This document shows, one piece after another, positions 1 through 7,467 of a stretch of DNA of 45,421 nucleotides (positions are counted from its first letter, which is position 1; each line of letters begins with the position of its first letter). Made by a program: the position numbers and the translations under genes. The notes beneath the pieces were generated by a model. That model did not search any database, was not told where the DNA came from, and worked only from the letters and a program-made list of their open reading frames with translations. Origin of the DNA: Brachyspira sp. CAG:484 (GTDB lineage Bacteria > Cyanobacteriota > Vampirovibrionia > Gastranaerophilales > Gastranaerophilaceae); NCBI GenBank assembly GCA_000431315.1, contig HF989726.1, forward strand, positions 3,560-48,980. The letters are read 5' to 3'.

Positions 1-732
1 GAAGGGGGGGGGGCTCAGCTCCGTAAGCCGTTCTCGGATGCAATATCAGAATCAAGCGAAGTAATTCCTGAAGTAAATAAAAAATTAGCTGAATCTATAT
101 CAAAAGAAATGCCAGGCTGGTTTAGAAATACCTATCTTGGAAAATTGTACCGCAAGATATTGCAAAATACCTTTGAACATGGAAATAATGCAGCATTTTT
201 CCCTAAGACCAACAAAATTGGCGTTAATATTGAAAAATTAGGCGCCTCAACTTTCCACGAAATGGGTCACGCTATAAACAGACACATGTCTACTTTCTGG
301 AAAGGAATGCAAAAATTAAGAGCACCGGCAATGATTACAGGCAGTGTTTTAAGCCTTACTGCATTAATAAAACGTAAAAAAGTTGAAGGTGAACAACCTA
401 AAAATAAATTTGATAAAGCAACAACATTTATAAAAAATAACGTAGGCAAACTTGTATCATTAACATTTGTTCCGGTAGTAGCAGAAGAATTAATGGCATC
501 ATATAGAGGAAACAAAATGGCTAAAAGCTTATTGCCTGCAGAAATGTTCAAAAAAGTCAGAAAACTTAATGCTTTAGGCGCAATAACATATATTAGTGCC
601 GGAATTGGAGCAGGACTTGCAGCTTTTGTTGCTTCGAAGGTAAGAGATGAAATTGCAGAACCGAAAAAAGTAAGACATCCAAAACACCCAACTGACAAAA
701 AACAGGAAACAAACAGTACTAAATCTGTATAA
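1..732 (+). CDS. HExxH zinc-metalloprotease-like membrane protein (5' partial, poly-G tract)
   Basis: The frame is open from the first base of the window to the stop at 730-732, so the true start lies outside. The internal ATG at 109 is not a convincing start: it has no Shine-Dalgarno (SD) sequence and sits inside the continuous frame. Codons 2-4 are GGG GGG GGG, part of a G10 run at 4-13. A zinc-protease signature HEMGH is encoded at 256-270. The motif AEELMAS about 75 residues later could supply a third zinc ligand, but that is a guess. Hydrophobic stretches follow at about 335-370 and 590-630, and the C-terminus is Lys-rich and hydrophilic. A membrane-associated peptidase is likely; its substrate is unknown. 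A shared terminator separates it from the convergent antiporter. Confidence 0.6.
   Translation, partial: EGGGAQLRKPFSDAISESSEVIPEVNKKLAESISKEMPGWFRNTYLGKLYRKILQNTFEHGNNAAFFPKTNKIGVNIEKLGASTFHEMGHAINRHMSTFWKGMQKLRAPAMITGSVLSLTALIKRKKVEGEQPKNKFDKATTFIKNNVGKLVSLTFVPVVAEELMASYRGNKMAKSLLPAEMFKKVRKLNALGAITYISAGIGAGLAAFVASKVRDEIAEPKKVRHPKHPTDKKQETNSTKSV
4..13 (+). repeat. G10 homopolymer tract inside a reading frame
   Basis: Ten consecutive G in an AT-rich region, translated in frame as Gly-Gly-Gly followed by Ala (GCT). Such tracts are prone to slipped-strand mispairing. A second tract of the same kind lies in the radical SAM gene near 12.6 kb. Confidence 0.85.
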
Positions 733-746
733 ATACCCTTCACATT

Positions 747-774
747 AAAAGCGGAACTAAATAGTTCCGCTTTT
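747..774. terminator. Bidirectional rho-independent terminator
   Basis: Perfect 12-bp stem (AAAAGCGGAACT / AGTTCCGCTTTT) with loop AAAT. A-rich and T-rich flanks on both sides serve the two convergent genes. Confidence 0.85.
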
Positions 775-2239
775 AATTTATACTTTCATCATCTTTTTCT
801 GTACAGAGTTTTCTGCGTACATCAGCCTCAGCTTCAACATCAAGTAAAACAAAAAGCACATCACAAGCTTCAACTAATGTTGTACCTGTAGGAATAATAT
901 ACTCTCCATTTTTATAAATCAGCCCGACAACTGATTTTGCCGGAAGATTTATTTCATACAACTGTTTTCCAACAGCGTAGGAGTTCTCTGGAACAGTAAA
1001 CTCTATCATCTTATTATTTGTATTAGCTGCATTAAACTCCAAAATTGAAGAATGATTTTTCGAAAACCGTGAAGCAACTTTCAAAAGTTTTGCTGCATAA
1101 GGAATAGTTGTTCCCTGCAACAGAACAGATATAATAACAACAAAAAAGACTATATTAAAAATTTCCATTGAATGAGGTATGGCTGCGGTAAGAGGAAATG
1201 TCGCAAGCACAATCGGAGCAGCACCTCTCAGTCCAACCCATGAAATCATCAGTTTTTCATTTAAACTTCTTTTAAAGAACAATGAACAAATAAATACCGC
1301 CGCCGGTCTTGCAACAAAAATTAAGACCATCGCAAGCAGAAATGCCTGTTTTGTATACACAAAACCTGACTTAAAATTCACAAGAAGCCCTAGTATAACA
1401 AACATAATAATCTGCATAAGCCATGCGACCGCATCATGAAATTTTATAAGAGAGTTTTTATTGACAAAACTCAACCCTGACATAACCAGTCCGCATACAT
1501 AAACTCCTATAAAACCGTTTCCTCCGGCAATAGAAATAAAAGAATAAGTAAGCAGAACTCCTGCAATAGTAATAACAACGTATAAACTGTCATATTCAAG
1601 CCTTATTTTATTTATTATTAAAACAATAAGTTTTGCAAAAAAATACCCCAGGATAATTCCTATAAACATTTGTCTGAAAAACATAATAACAAGCTGCGGA
1701 ATCTCAAGTTGTGCAGTAATAAGCCCGATTATTCCGAGAGTAAGAAAAACCGCCATAGGATCATTACTTCCGGACTCAAATTCAAGAAGCGGCTTCAGAC
1801 TGTCTTTAAGGCTTATGTTTTTTGAACGCAGTACACTGAAAACCGCTGCTGCATCAGTTGAAGATATAATTCCCCCGAGCAAAAGACATTCAAGAAACGG
1901 AAGGTCCATAAAAAAATACGCACAACAGCCTGCAATCAATCCTGTAATCAAAACCCCGAATGTTGCCAGTACAATCCCTTCATAAAAAACCGGTCTTAGT
2001 TCATCAATATCAACACTCAATCCGCCCATAAAGAGAATATAAGATATTGCAATAATACCTATAAATTGAGCAAGTTTATAATCTTCAAATTTTATGCCGC
2101 CTAATCCGTCAGACCCGGCAAGAATTCCAAGCAGAATAAAAACAAGCAAAGAAGGCAGTCCTATCTTTGCACCGGCTTTATTAAAAATAACAGCGCTAAG
2201 AAGTATTACGGCAGCAACAAGCATAATTTCGTTAATCAT
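773..2239 (-). CDS. K+/H+ (CPA1) antiporter with C-terminal TrkA-C domain
   Basis: Polytopic membrane protein of the CPA1/NhaP2 (CvrA) type, expected to exchange K+ or Na+ for protons across the inner membrane. About twelve hydrophobic segments span the first 390 residues. They include the family-like stretches LLGGIISSTDAAAVFSVL and FESGSNDPMAVFL, where acidic residues are expected to carry ions. The last ~75 residues (from about EFTVPENSYAVGKQL) look like a cytosolic TrkA-C/RCK-C ligand-binding domain, as in NhaP2. An in-frame TTG at 2257 would add six residues. I prefer the ATG at 2239 because the protein then begins MINEIMLV like relatives, although neither start has a clear SD. It is transcribed toward the shared terminator and lies alone. 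Confidence 0.88.
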   Translation of the reverse strand: MINEIMLVAAVILLSAVIFNKAGAKIGLPSLLVFILLGILAGSDGLGGIKFEDYKLAQFIGIIAISYILFMGGLSVDIDELRPVFYEGIVLATFGVLITGLIAGCCAYFFMDLPFLECLLLGGIISSTDAAAVFSVLRSKNISLKDSLKPLLEFESGSNDPMAVFLTLGIIGLITAQLEIPQLVIMFFRQMFIGIILGYFFAKLIVLIINKIRLEYDSLYVVITIAGVLLTYSFISIAGGNGFIGVYVCGLVMSGLSFVNKNSLIKFHDAVAWLMQIIMFVILGLLVNFKSGFVYTKQAFLLAMVLIFVARPAAVFICSLFFKRSLNEKLMISWVGLRGAAPIVLATFPLTAAIPHSMEIFNIVFFVVIISVLLQGTTIPYAAKLLKVASRFSKNHSSILEFNAANTNNKMIEFTVPENSYAVGKQLYEINLPAKSVVGLIYKNGEYIIPTGTTLVEACDVLFVLLDVEAEADVRRKLCTEKDDESIN

Positions 2240-2301
2240 AAATAATATAGAAACCAATATTGATAAGAATTACAATGCCGTACAAGCTAAAAAATAAAAA
2301 T

Positions 2302-2374
<73 letters not shown>

Positions 2375-2401
2375 AAAAATCAAATGTACATTTCATGCCT
2401 T

Positions 2402-2475
2402 TTCTCAGTTGGCAGAGCCAATTATAAAATACGTTACGTCTACGACTCCACCGGGCAACTGAGCCATAAGCCTAA
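2402..2475. pseudogene. tRNA-like relic
   Basis: Next to tRNA-Lys lies a stretch with two tRNA D-arm-like pieces. One is on the plus strand (CTCAGTTGGCAGAGCC near 2404). The other is on the minus strand (GGCTTATGGCTCAGTTGCCC, ending near 2473), close to the first 18 nt of tRNA-Lys. Neither continues into a foldable anticodon or T arm. Probably remnants of duplicated tRNA genes. Confidence 0.35.
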
Positions 2476-2588
2476 ATCTACAGCTTATGTCTAAATTATA
2501 ATCCAATAAAAAAAATTTTACAATATATTTTATTCATAAATTTGCAATAAATATACTTTTATGCAAATATAAAGAAAGAGTGATGGAT

Positions 2589-3611
2589 ATGGTTAATGAG
2601 AAATTAAAAGCAATGATTATGGCTGCCGGAGTTGGTTCCAGACTGGATCCTCTGACAAAAGCAGTGCCAAAGCCGCTTGTTCCTGTTGCGAACAGACCGG
2701 TCATGGATATACTTTTTGAAAAACTTGCGTCAATAGGAGTTAAAGATGTTGTTGCAAACACCTATTACCTTGCAGATCAAATTATCAAAAGATACAAAGA
2801 CAATAATTTCGGAATTAATTTTGAATATATCAAAGAAGAAACTTTATCGGGAACTGCCGGCGGACTGAAAAAATGCCAGTTTTTCTTTGATGAAGGCGAA
2901 GATTTTATTGTGCTGTCAGCAGACGGTCTTTCTAATGCTGATTTAAAGCAGGGTCTTGAAGCCCACAAAAAATCCGGAGCAATTGCTACAATAGGGATAA
3001 AACAAATCCCGCTTGAAGAAGTATCCCACTTCGGAGTTGTAGTAACTGATGATGAAGGATTTATAACAGAGTTTCAGGAAAAGCCTTCAGTGGATGAGGC
3101 TAAAAGTAATTATATTAACACAGGTATTTATATCTTTAACTATAAAATTTTTGATTACATTCCTGTAAATACATTCTATGACTTTGCAAAAAATGTATTT
3201 CCAGAGCTTTTAAAAATCCGTTCAATAAATACATTTAAAATAAACCAATACTGGACAGATATAGGAACACTTGAGCAATACGAACAGTCTACACAGGATT
3301 TATTTAACGGCTTGTGCAGCTTTACGCATTCCGACATAAAAGTAAAGGGAAAAGGCTCATATATAACAGGTTCAAGTATAATCCCGGAAAGTACTCAAAT
3401 TATCGGGAATTGTACTATCGGAGATAACTGTCTTATTGGAGAAAATGTTGTACTGGAAAATTGTATTCTCTGGGATAATGTTAGAATAGATGATAATGTA
3501 ACTGTTTCAAAAAGTGTGGTTGCCTCACATTCAACTGTAAATGCAGATCTGTATTCACAGATAATCGGAGCAAACCAGGTTATCAGCAAAGAAAAAATCT
3601 CTCTAAAATAA
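2589..3611 (+). CDS. Sugar-1-phosphate nucleotidyltransferase with left-handed beta-helix C-terminus
   Basis: NTP_transferase-fold enzyme that would join a sugar-1-phosphate to an NTP to make an NDP-sugar. The nucleotide-binding signature AAGVGSRLDPLTKAVPKPLVPVANRP lies at about residues 10-36 (shown as key pieces GVGSRLDPLT and KPLVPV). The metal-binding region VLSADGLSN follows near residue 115. The C-terminal ~90 residues contain isoleucine-rich hexapeptide repeats (IIGNCTIGDNCLIGENVVLENC) typical of a left-handed beta-helix. Sugar and base specificity cannot be read off; mannose-1-phosphate guanylyltransferase-like or glucose-1-phosphate thymidylyltransferase-like are the main options. 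GTG 2580, ATG 2583 and ATG 2589 are all in frame; AGAAAGAG at 2573-2580 is best spaced for 2589. A probable role is LPS or envelope glycan precursor synthesis. Confidence 0.85.
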   Translation: MVNEKLKAMIMAAGVGSRLDPLTKAVPKPLVPVANRPVMDILFEKLASIGVKDVVANTYYLADQIIKRYKDNNFGINFEYIKEETLSGTAGGLKKCQFFFDEGEDFIVLSADGLSNADLKQGLEAHKKSGAIATIGIKQIPLEEVSHFGVVVTDDEGFITEFQEKPSVDEAKSNYINTGIYIFNYKIFDYIPVNTFYDFAKNVFPELLKIRSINTFKINQYWTDIGTLEQYEQSTQDLFNGLCSFTHSDIKVKGKGSYITGSSIIPESTQIIGNCTIGDNCLIGENVVLENCILWDNVRIDDNVTVSKSVVASHSTVNADLYSQIIGANQVISKEKISLK

Positions 3612-3693
3612 AATGTACTTGATTTTTTGATACTTTGATGATAAATTAAAGACTGTAACTAATCTTGGATTGATAATTAAATATATAATTTCT

Positions 3694-3765
3694 GGGCTTG
3701 TGGCGCAGCGGTAGCGCAGAGGACTCATAATCCTTTGGTCGTGGGTTCGAATCCCTCCGGGCCCA
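3694..3765 (+). tRNA. tRNA with CAT anticodon (elongator Met or Ile2)
   Basis: Acceptor stem GGGCTTG/CGGGCCC, D-arm GCGCAGCGGTAGCGC, anticodon stem-loop AGGA-CTCATAA-TCCT and T-arm GTGGGTTCGAATCCC. It lacks the GGG/CCC anticodon stem of initiators. Met and lysidine-modified Ile2 cannot be told apart here with certainty. CCA is not encoded. Confidence 0.9.
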
Positions 3766-3813
3766 GTTTTTATGTTCTTATTTTAAATTTTAGCATTCTA
3801 TCTAACACATTTA

Positions 3814-3829
3814 TTTTTGTATAGTAAAA
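3814..3829 (+). repeat. Left 16-bp inverted repeat of a 304-bp segment
   Basis: TTTTTGTATAGTAAAA is the exact reverse complement of 4102-4117. Together the arms bound a 304-bp noncoding segment between tRNA-Met and the gene at 4129. Confidence 0.8.
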
Positions 3830-4101
3830 CCCGTTTTGAATATTGACATAAATTCCCCAAATACGTCAATACATCTTAATTATTGAAATTCAGATAGCCG
3901 TAGCAGCTTAATCAGACTAATTCTTTTGAGGATTATTAGCAAGCAAATTCCATCAAAACTATCCTAACAAATCAAGTTGAACTTTCTCAGCTTCGCATAT
4001 TATCAAGACCAGGAAACGAGTTCAATGCGGCATATTTTCTATTTTGTGGAAACTTATATATAAGTCCCATTCTTTTACTAGCAAAAAAAAATTTTAGATG
4101 T
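3830..4101. other. Noncoding segment between perfect inverted repeats (possible invertible DNA or MITE)
   Basis: No credible ORF on either strand. Inside is an imperfect palindrome at about 3841-3871: TATTGAC ... GTCAATA with a 17-bp centre. It presents a TTGAC(A/G) hexamer 17 bp from TCAATA on both strands, like two opposed weak promoters or a regulator site. The segment ends immediately upstream of the SD of the gene at 4129. No target-site duplication is visible, and no recombinase gene lies in this window. Confidence 0.45.
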
Positions 4102-4117
4102 TTTTACTATACAAAAA
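4102..4117 (-). repeat. Right 16-bp inverted repeat, abutting the next gene's SD
   Basis: TTTTACTATACAAAAA at 4102-4117 pairs perfectly with the left arm. The SD AAGGAG follows at 4116-4121 and the ATG at 4129, so recombination between the arms would swap everything upstream of the ribosome-binding site. Confidence 0.8.
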
Positions 4118-4128
4118 AGGAGAATATT

Positions 4129-4626
4129 ATGCAAATTAAATTTAACACACACCCTGTAGTTCCTGCTTTTAAAGCACAATTATCTAATGATGCCCAAACT
4201 CAAAAAGCATTTTTCAGATTACAAGCTGAAAATCCGGTTGATACATTTATATTAGCAAATGCAATTAAAAAAGCTAAGGCAAATGATGTTATTTCTTTAA
4301 GATTATTCACAGATAACACATTATATTTAGAAAATTTAAGTTATCCTCCAAAACATTCTGCAATATCTTATTCGACTTGTTTGAAAAATGATTGTTTTTC
4401 CAATAGACCAGAACATGGAGAATTGCAAGGTGCATTTGACCTTGAATTAACTAATGGCAATACTCTGGCAGATTATATAACTACAAAAGATTTAGCATTA
4501 AAAGAAACTGTCAAAAATAATAAAGATAAAATACACAAACTTGCAATAGAAAATAACAGAATAATGGGTCATTGTAAAGAAAAATTATCGAAAATGAAAT
4601 CATCTCTTGGACTTTCTGATTTCTAA
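4129..4626 (+). CDS. Hypothetical protein, 165 aa
   Basis: I do not recognise a family. The protein begins MQIKFNTHPVVPAFKAQLSN. A short basic segment followed by a VPAFKA stretch around residues 10-16 resembles the N-terminal hydrophobic-x-F motif of other lineage-type proteins in this window. The rest is predicted soluble: mixed alpha/beta in the centre (residues 40-110) and a Lys-rich helical C-terminus. There is no signal peptide or membrane segment. The start is well supported by AAGGAG eight bases upstream. The gene directly follows the 304-bp inverted-repeat-bounded segment, so its transcription may depend on that segment's orientation (inference). Confidence 0.7.
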   Translation: MQIKFNTHPVVPAFKAQLSNDAQTQKAFFRLQAENPVDTFILANAIKKAKANDVISLRLFTDNTLYLENLSYPPKHSAISYSTCLKNDCFSNRPEHGELQGAFDLELTNGNTLADYITTKDLALKETVKNNKDKIHKLAIENNRIMGHCKEKLSKMKSSLGLSDF

Positions 4627-4669
4627 CCTATAGTGCAGCTGCCGGTTCAAAACTCCTGTGCAGCTGCTT

Positions 4670-4726
4670 ACCTATTCTAACACTAATCTATAATTCCACT
4701 CACATTCTTTATCAGAAAATTTTCCC
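4670..4726 (+). repeat. Dispersed intergenic repeat, copy A
   Basis: This copy matches copy C (26260-26317) along its length and copy B (24124) over the first ~37 bp. The shared core is ACCTnTTCTAACnnnAnTCTA followed by nAATTCCrCTCnC and, after a few bases, TTATCA and AATTTTC. Just upstream GTGCAGCTGC occurs twice (4633 and 4658). No coding potential is seen. Confidence 0.65.
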
Positions 4727-4741
4727 GGAAAATTCAATAAG

Positions 4742-4988
4742 GATGGATTTACTATCCATCTTTTGAAAAATTTTTTGGTTATTATACTCATCATTTATTA
4801 ATCCTTATAATAAAAAGCCGAAAGCATTGAATATACAAGCTAAGGGTTGTAGTAAAGAAATAGTTCTCAAAAAAATAAAAGCTGTTGCAAATAAATTACC
4901 CTATTATAATGAATTAAAAGAAAGCATAAAGATAAGCGAGAAACCTCTTAAGTTAAAAGTCGGCAAAGAGTGGTTTATTGGAGAATAA
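4742..4988 (+). other. Gene-poor stretch with hairpin and ORF relic
   Basis: A hairpin GATGGAT-TTACT-ATCCATC sits near 4742-4760 with T-rich sequence after it. From 4767 to the stop at 4986-4988 a plus-strand frame stays open, ending ...KLKVGKEWFIGE. It has no ATG, only a TTG at about 4826, and no SD. It may be the degraded 3' end of a gene. I do not recognise the encoded peptide. Confidence 0.3.
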
Positions 4989-5057
4989 AAAATACTTGCT
5001 TAAAATGTTGGGCGAAAACAGCTTATGTGTCCAGTTTATTTAGACTAAAAACAAGTA

Positions 5058-5390
5058 CTATACATTAATTACAGAAGCTTCATTCGTTGCTTCCAGCTTG
5101 AATATTACTGGACGAAGCCCGTCGTTACAACTACAGATTGCAACACCCGGAGTTTTTATCCAATCTCCGTAATAAAATAAGTTTTTATCAGCTCCATGAG
5201 AGAGTGCAAAAACATACTGGTAAATAGCTTTCCACGCTTCATCACAGAAGCCGTCCGGCTTTGCCCAGTCTGCATAAAAAACATCTCCGGCTCTCATCAT
5301 AGGACAAGGTCCTAGCCCTTCTACCCCGTATTCTTTAGCTAATTCTTCATCTAAAGTTGTTTTTAATACAGTAATCTTTACTTTATTCAT
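5058..5390 (-). CDS. TIGR04076 family protein
   Basis: A small protein (110 aa from the ATG at 5390) resembling the TIGR04076 family: early Lys/Val-rich strand, GPCPMMRAGDVF, then GFCDEAWKAIYQYVFALSHG, and a C-terminal CSCNDGLRPVIFKL. Conserved cysteines in the CP, FC and CSCNDG segments suggest a metal- or redox-linked role, but the family's function is unknown to me. An in-frame TTG at 5393 precedes the ATG; AAAGGG six bases upstream favours the ATG. It lies 17 bp downstream of the aminotransferase, probably in the same operon. Confidence 0.75.
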   Translation of the reverse strand: MNKVKITVLKTTLDEELAKEYGVEGLGPCPMMRAGDVFYADWAKPDGFCDEAWKAIYQYVFALSHGADKNLFYYGDWIKTPGVAICSCNDGLRPVIFKLEATNEASVINV

Positions 5391-5407
5391 CAAAAACCCT
5401 TTCTGTC

Positions 5408-6577
5408 TTAAGAATTTTTCCTTAATTTTTCCACAAAATGCTTTAATCGATCGATTGCAACTTTTAAATTCTCAATAGAATAAGCATATGAAATTCTTAA
5501 ATACCCTTCTCCGCTCATACCAAAAGCCGTACCCGGCACTGCTGCAACCTTTTCCTCTTCAAGAAATCTTGTCGCAAATTCTTCACTTGTCATTCCAAAT
5601 TCTTTAATACATGGGAAAACATAAAATGCTCCATACGGTTCAAAACATTCCAGTCCCATCTCTTTAAACGCGTTCATTAAAAAACGTCTGCGCTGATTAT
5701 AAGCTGTACGCATATTTTCAACATCTTCATCACCGTTTTTTAAGGCATCAACAGCAGCATACTGGCTTGTTGTAGGTGCGCACATGATTGCATACTGGTG
5801 GATTTTTGTCATTTGTGCAATCAACTCCTGCGGACCGCACGCATAACCTAAACGCCAGCCGGTCATAGCATAGGCTTTTGAAAATCCGTTAATTAAAAGA
5901 GTTCTCTCTTTCATACCAGGAATATTTGCAATAGAAACATGCCTGCCTTTATATGTTAAGGCGCTGTATATTTCATCAGACATTACAAAAATATCTTTTT
6001 CAATGATAATTTTTGCAATTTTCTCTAAATCATCCTGCTCCATAATTGCCCCTGTAGGGTTGTTTGGATATGGAAGAATAAGGACTTTTGTTTTATCAGT
6101 AATTGCAGCCTCCAGTTCTTCAGGAGTTAATCTGAACTCGTTTTCTGCCTTTAAGTTTATAATAACCGTTTTAGCACCTGCAAGATAAGCGCAAGGCTCA
6201 TAAGAAACATAAGACGGCTGCGGTATAATAACTTCATCTCCCGGATTAATCATTGCGCGAAGTCCAATATCTATAGCTTCCGAACCGCCAACTGTTACCA
6301 GAATTTCTTTCATAGGGTTATATTCAAGATTTTGAATACGCTTAAGATAATTACTTATTTCTGTTCTTAATTCTTTTAACCCGGCATTAGATGTGTAAAA
6401 AGTCTTTCCCTTTTCAAGTGCATAGATACCTTCATCTCTTATATGCCAGGGAGTTTCAAAATCAGGTTCTCCAACCCCAAGAGAAATCGCATCTTTCATC
6501 TCGCTTACAATATCAAAAAACTTTCTTATACCGGATGGTTTTATATTTTGGACTTTTTCAGAAAGAATATTTCTCAT
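5408..6577 (-). CDS. Class I/II pyridoxal-phosphate aminotransferase
   Basis: A 389-residue fold-type I aminotransferase of the aspartate/aromatic group. It shows the substrate-binding start ISLGVGEPDF (about 31-40), PYPNNPTG (about 169-176), the PLP-contacting SDEIY (200-204), and the PLP lysine in GFSKAYAMTGWR (Lys234). It would transfer an amino group between an amino acid and a 2-oxo acid in the cytosol; the exact substrate cannot be deduced. Its ATG overlaps the stop of the Lrp-type regulator by four bases, so the two are translationally coupled. The regulator probably controls this operon in response to an amino acid. Confidence 0.9.
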   Translation of the reverse strand: MRNILSEKVQNIKPSGIRKFFDIVSEMKDAISLGVGEPDFETPWHIRDEGIYALEKGKTFYTSNAGLKELRTEISNYLKRIQNLEYNPMKEILVTVGGSEAIDIGLRAMINPGDEVIIPQPSYVSYEPCAYLAGAKTVIINLKAENEFRLTPEELEAAITDKTKVLILPYPNNPTGAIMEQDDLEKIAKIIIEKDIFVMSDEIYSALTYKGRHVSIANIPGMKERTLLINGFSKAYAMTGWRLGYACGPQELIAQMTKIHQYAIMCAPTTSQYAAVDALKNGDEDVENMRTAYNQRRRFLMNAFKEMGLECFEPYGAFYVFPCIKEFGMTSEEFATRFLEEEKVAAVPGTAFGMSGEGYLRISYAYSIENLKVAIDRLKHFVEKLRKNS

Positions 6578-7056
6578 GGTGTTATAACCTCTCTTCCATC
6601 TTCATGTTTTTTATCAAGAACAGTTCCATGATCTTTATATTTTTTCAAAATAAAATGTGTAGCAGTACTCAAGACACTATCCAGGGTTGAAAGTTTATCA
6701 GAAACAAATCTTGAAATTTCTTTTAAAGTTTTTTCCTCAAGTGTTACCAGCAAATCATATCCGCCTGAGATAAGGTATACAGCTTTTACTTCAGGATAAT
6801 TGTAAATACGTTCTGCAATCTTATCAAAACCCTGACCTCTTTGAGGAGTTACTTTCACCTCAATAAGTGCAGTCACCATTTCAATTGAAGTCTTTTCCCA
6901 GTCGATGAGGGTATGATAACCGCATATAATCCCTTCTTCCTCCAGCTTGGAAAGCTCATTTACAACGTCAATTTCCTGAACACCAAGAAGAACTGCCAGC
7001 TCTTTTAGGTCAATACGGCTGTTTTTCTCAATGATAGCTAACAATTCTTCTCTCAT
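6574..7056 (-). CDS. Lrp/AsnC family transcriptional regulator
   Basis: 160 residues with an N-terminal winged helix-turn-helix (IDLKELAVLLGVQEIDVVNELSKLEEEGII) and a C-terminal RAM/AsnC ligand-binding domain (ALIEVKVTPQRG, then VKAVYLISGGYDLLVTLE). The C-terminal tail is longer than usual (KKHEDGREVITP). The start is placed at ATG 7056, preceded by AAAAGGAG, rather than the upstream ATG at 7092, which has no SD. The gene overlaps the following aminotransferase (ATGA), which points to regulation of amino acid metabolism. Confidence 0.88.
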   Translation of the reverse strand: MREELLAIIEKNSRIDLKELAVLLGVQEIDVVNELSKLEEEGIICGYHTLIDWEKTSIEMVTALIEVKVTPQRGQGFDKIAERIYNYPEVKAVYLISGGYDLLVTLEEKTLKEISRFVSDKLSTLDSVLSTATHFILKKYKDHGTVLDKKHEDGREVITP

Positions 7057-7096
7057 CTCAATCTCCTTTTGGTAATAATTCAAACACTGCACTCAA

Positions 7097-7402
7097 TTAA
7101 CTTTGGAATTTATCAAGCAAATTTTTAATTTCCAGAATTTTCTTTTTTGCCTCAGCTTCATTTGAAAAAGATTCCACAACACAATTTTCAAGATGTGTTT
7201 TTAAAATATTGCTTTCTACTGATTTAATAGCTGAACGAACGGCTTTTAACTGGATTAAAATATCAGGGCAGTATCTCTGCTCGTTAATCATTTTCTTAAT
7301 ACCTTCCAGTTGTCCGATTGCTCTGTTCAGTCTGGGAATCTCATTTTTATGGCTCGGATTATGGTGTTCTCCGCAGCATTTATTTTCGCTGTTATTTTCC
7401 AT
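7097..7402 (-). CDS. csoR: CsoR/RcnR/FrmR-family metal-sensing repressor
   Basis: 101 residues of the DUF156 all-helical family: IPRLNRAIGQLEGIKKMI, RYCPDILIQLKAVRSAI, then KTHLENCV. The Cys in RYC and the His and Cys in THLENC match the Cys-His-Cys set that binds Cu(I) in CsoR. A Cys/His-rich N-terminus (CCGEHH) may add metal affinity. It probably represses the metallothionein upstream through the two ACCC-GGGT palindromes. No SD precedes the ATG. Instead an extended -10 (TGCTATAAT) ends six bases before it, so the gene probably has its own promoter and a leaderless transcript. A FrmR-like or other metal specificity is possible. Confidence 0.85.
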   Translation of the reverse strand: MENNSENKCCGEHHNPSHKNEIPRLNRAIGQLEGIKKMINEQRYCPDILIQLKAVRSAIKSVESNILKTHLENCVVESFSNEAEAKKKILEIKNLLDKFQS

Positions 7403-7407
7403 AGAAG

Positions 7408-7417
7408 AATTATAGCA
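7408..7417 (-). promoter_or_regulatory. Extended -10 promoter of csoR (leaderless start)
   Basis: On the minus strand TGCTATAAT is followed by six bases and then the ATG at 7402, so the predicted transcription start coincides with the start codon. Confidence 0.5.
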
Positions 7418-7423
7418 TAAAAA

Positions 7424-7447
7424 AGGGAACGGCCTTTACCGTTCCCT
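7424..7447 (-). terminator. Rho-independent terminator after the metallothionein gene
   Basis: Stem AGGGAACGG/CCGTTCCCT with a 6-nt loop, followed on the minus strand by T6. It separates the metallothionein transcript from csoR. Confidence 0.85.
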
Positions 7448-7467
7448 AAAAATAATAACGTCTTGCA

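Noticed and set aside
267..743. Minus-strand frame of 158 codons
   Set aside because: Antisense to the HExxH gene, with hydrophobic shadow translation and no SD.
3814..4117. Insertion sequence
   Set aside because: No transposase frame between the inverted repeats and no target-site duplication.
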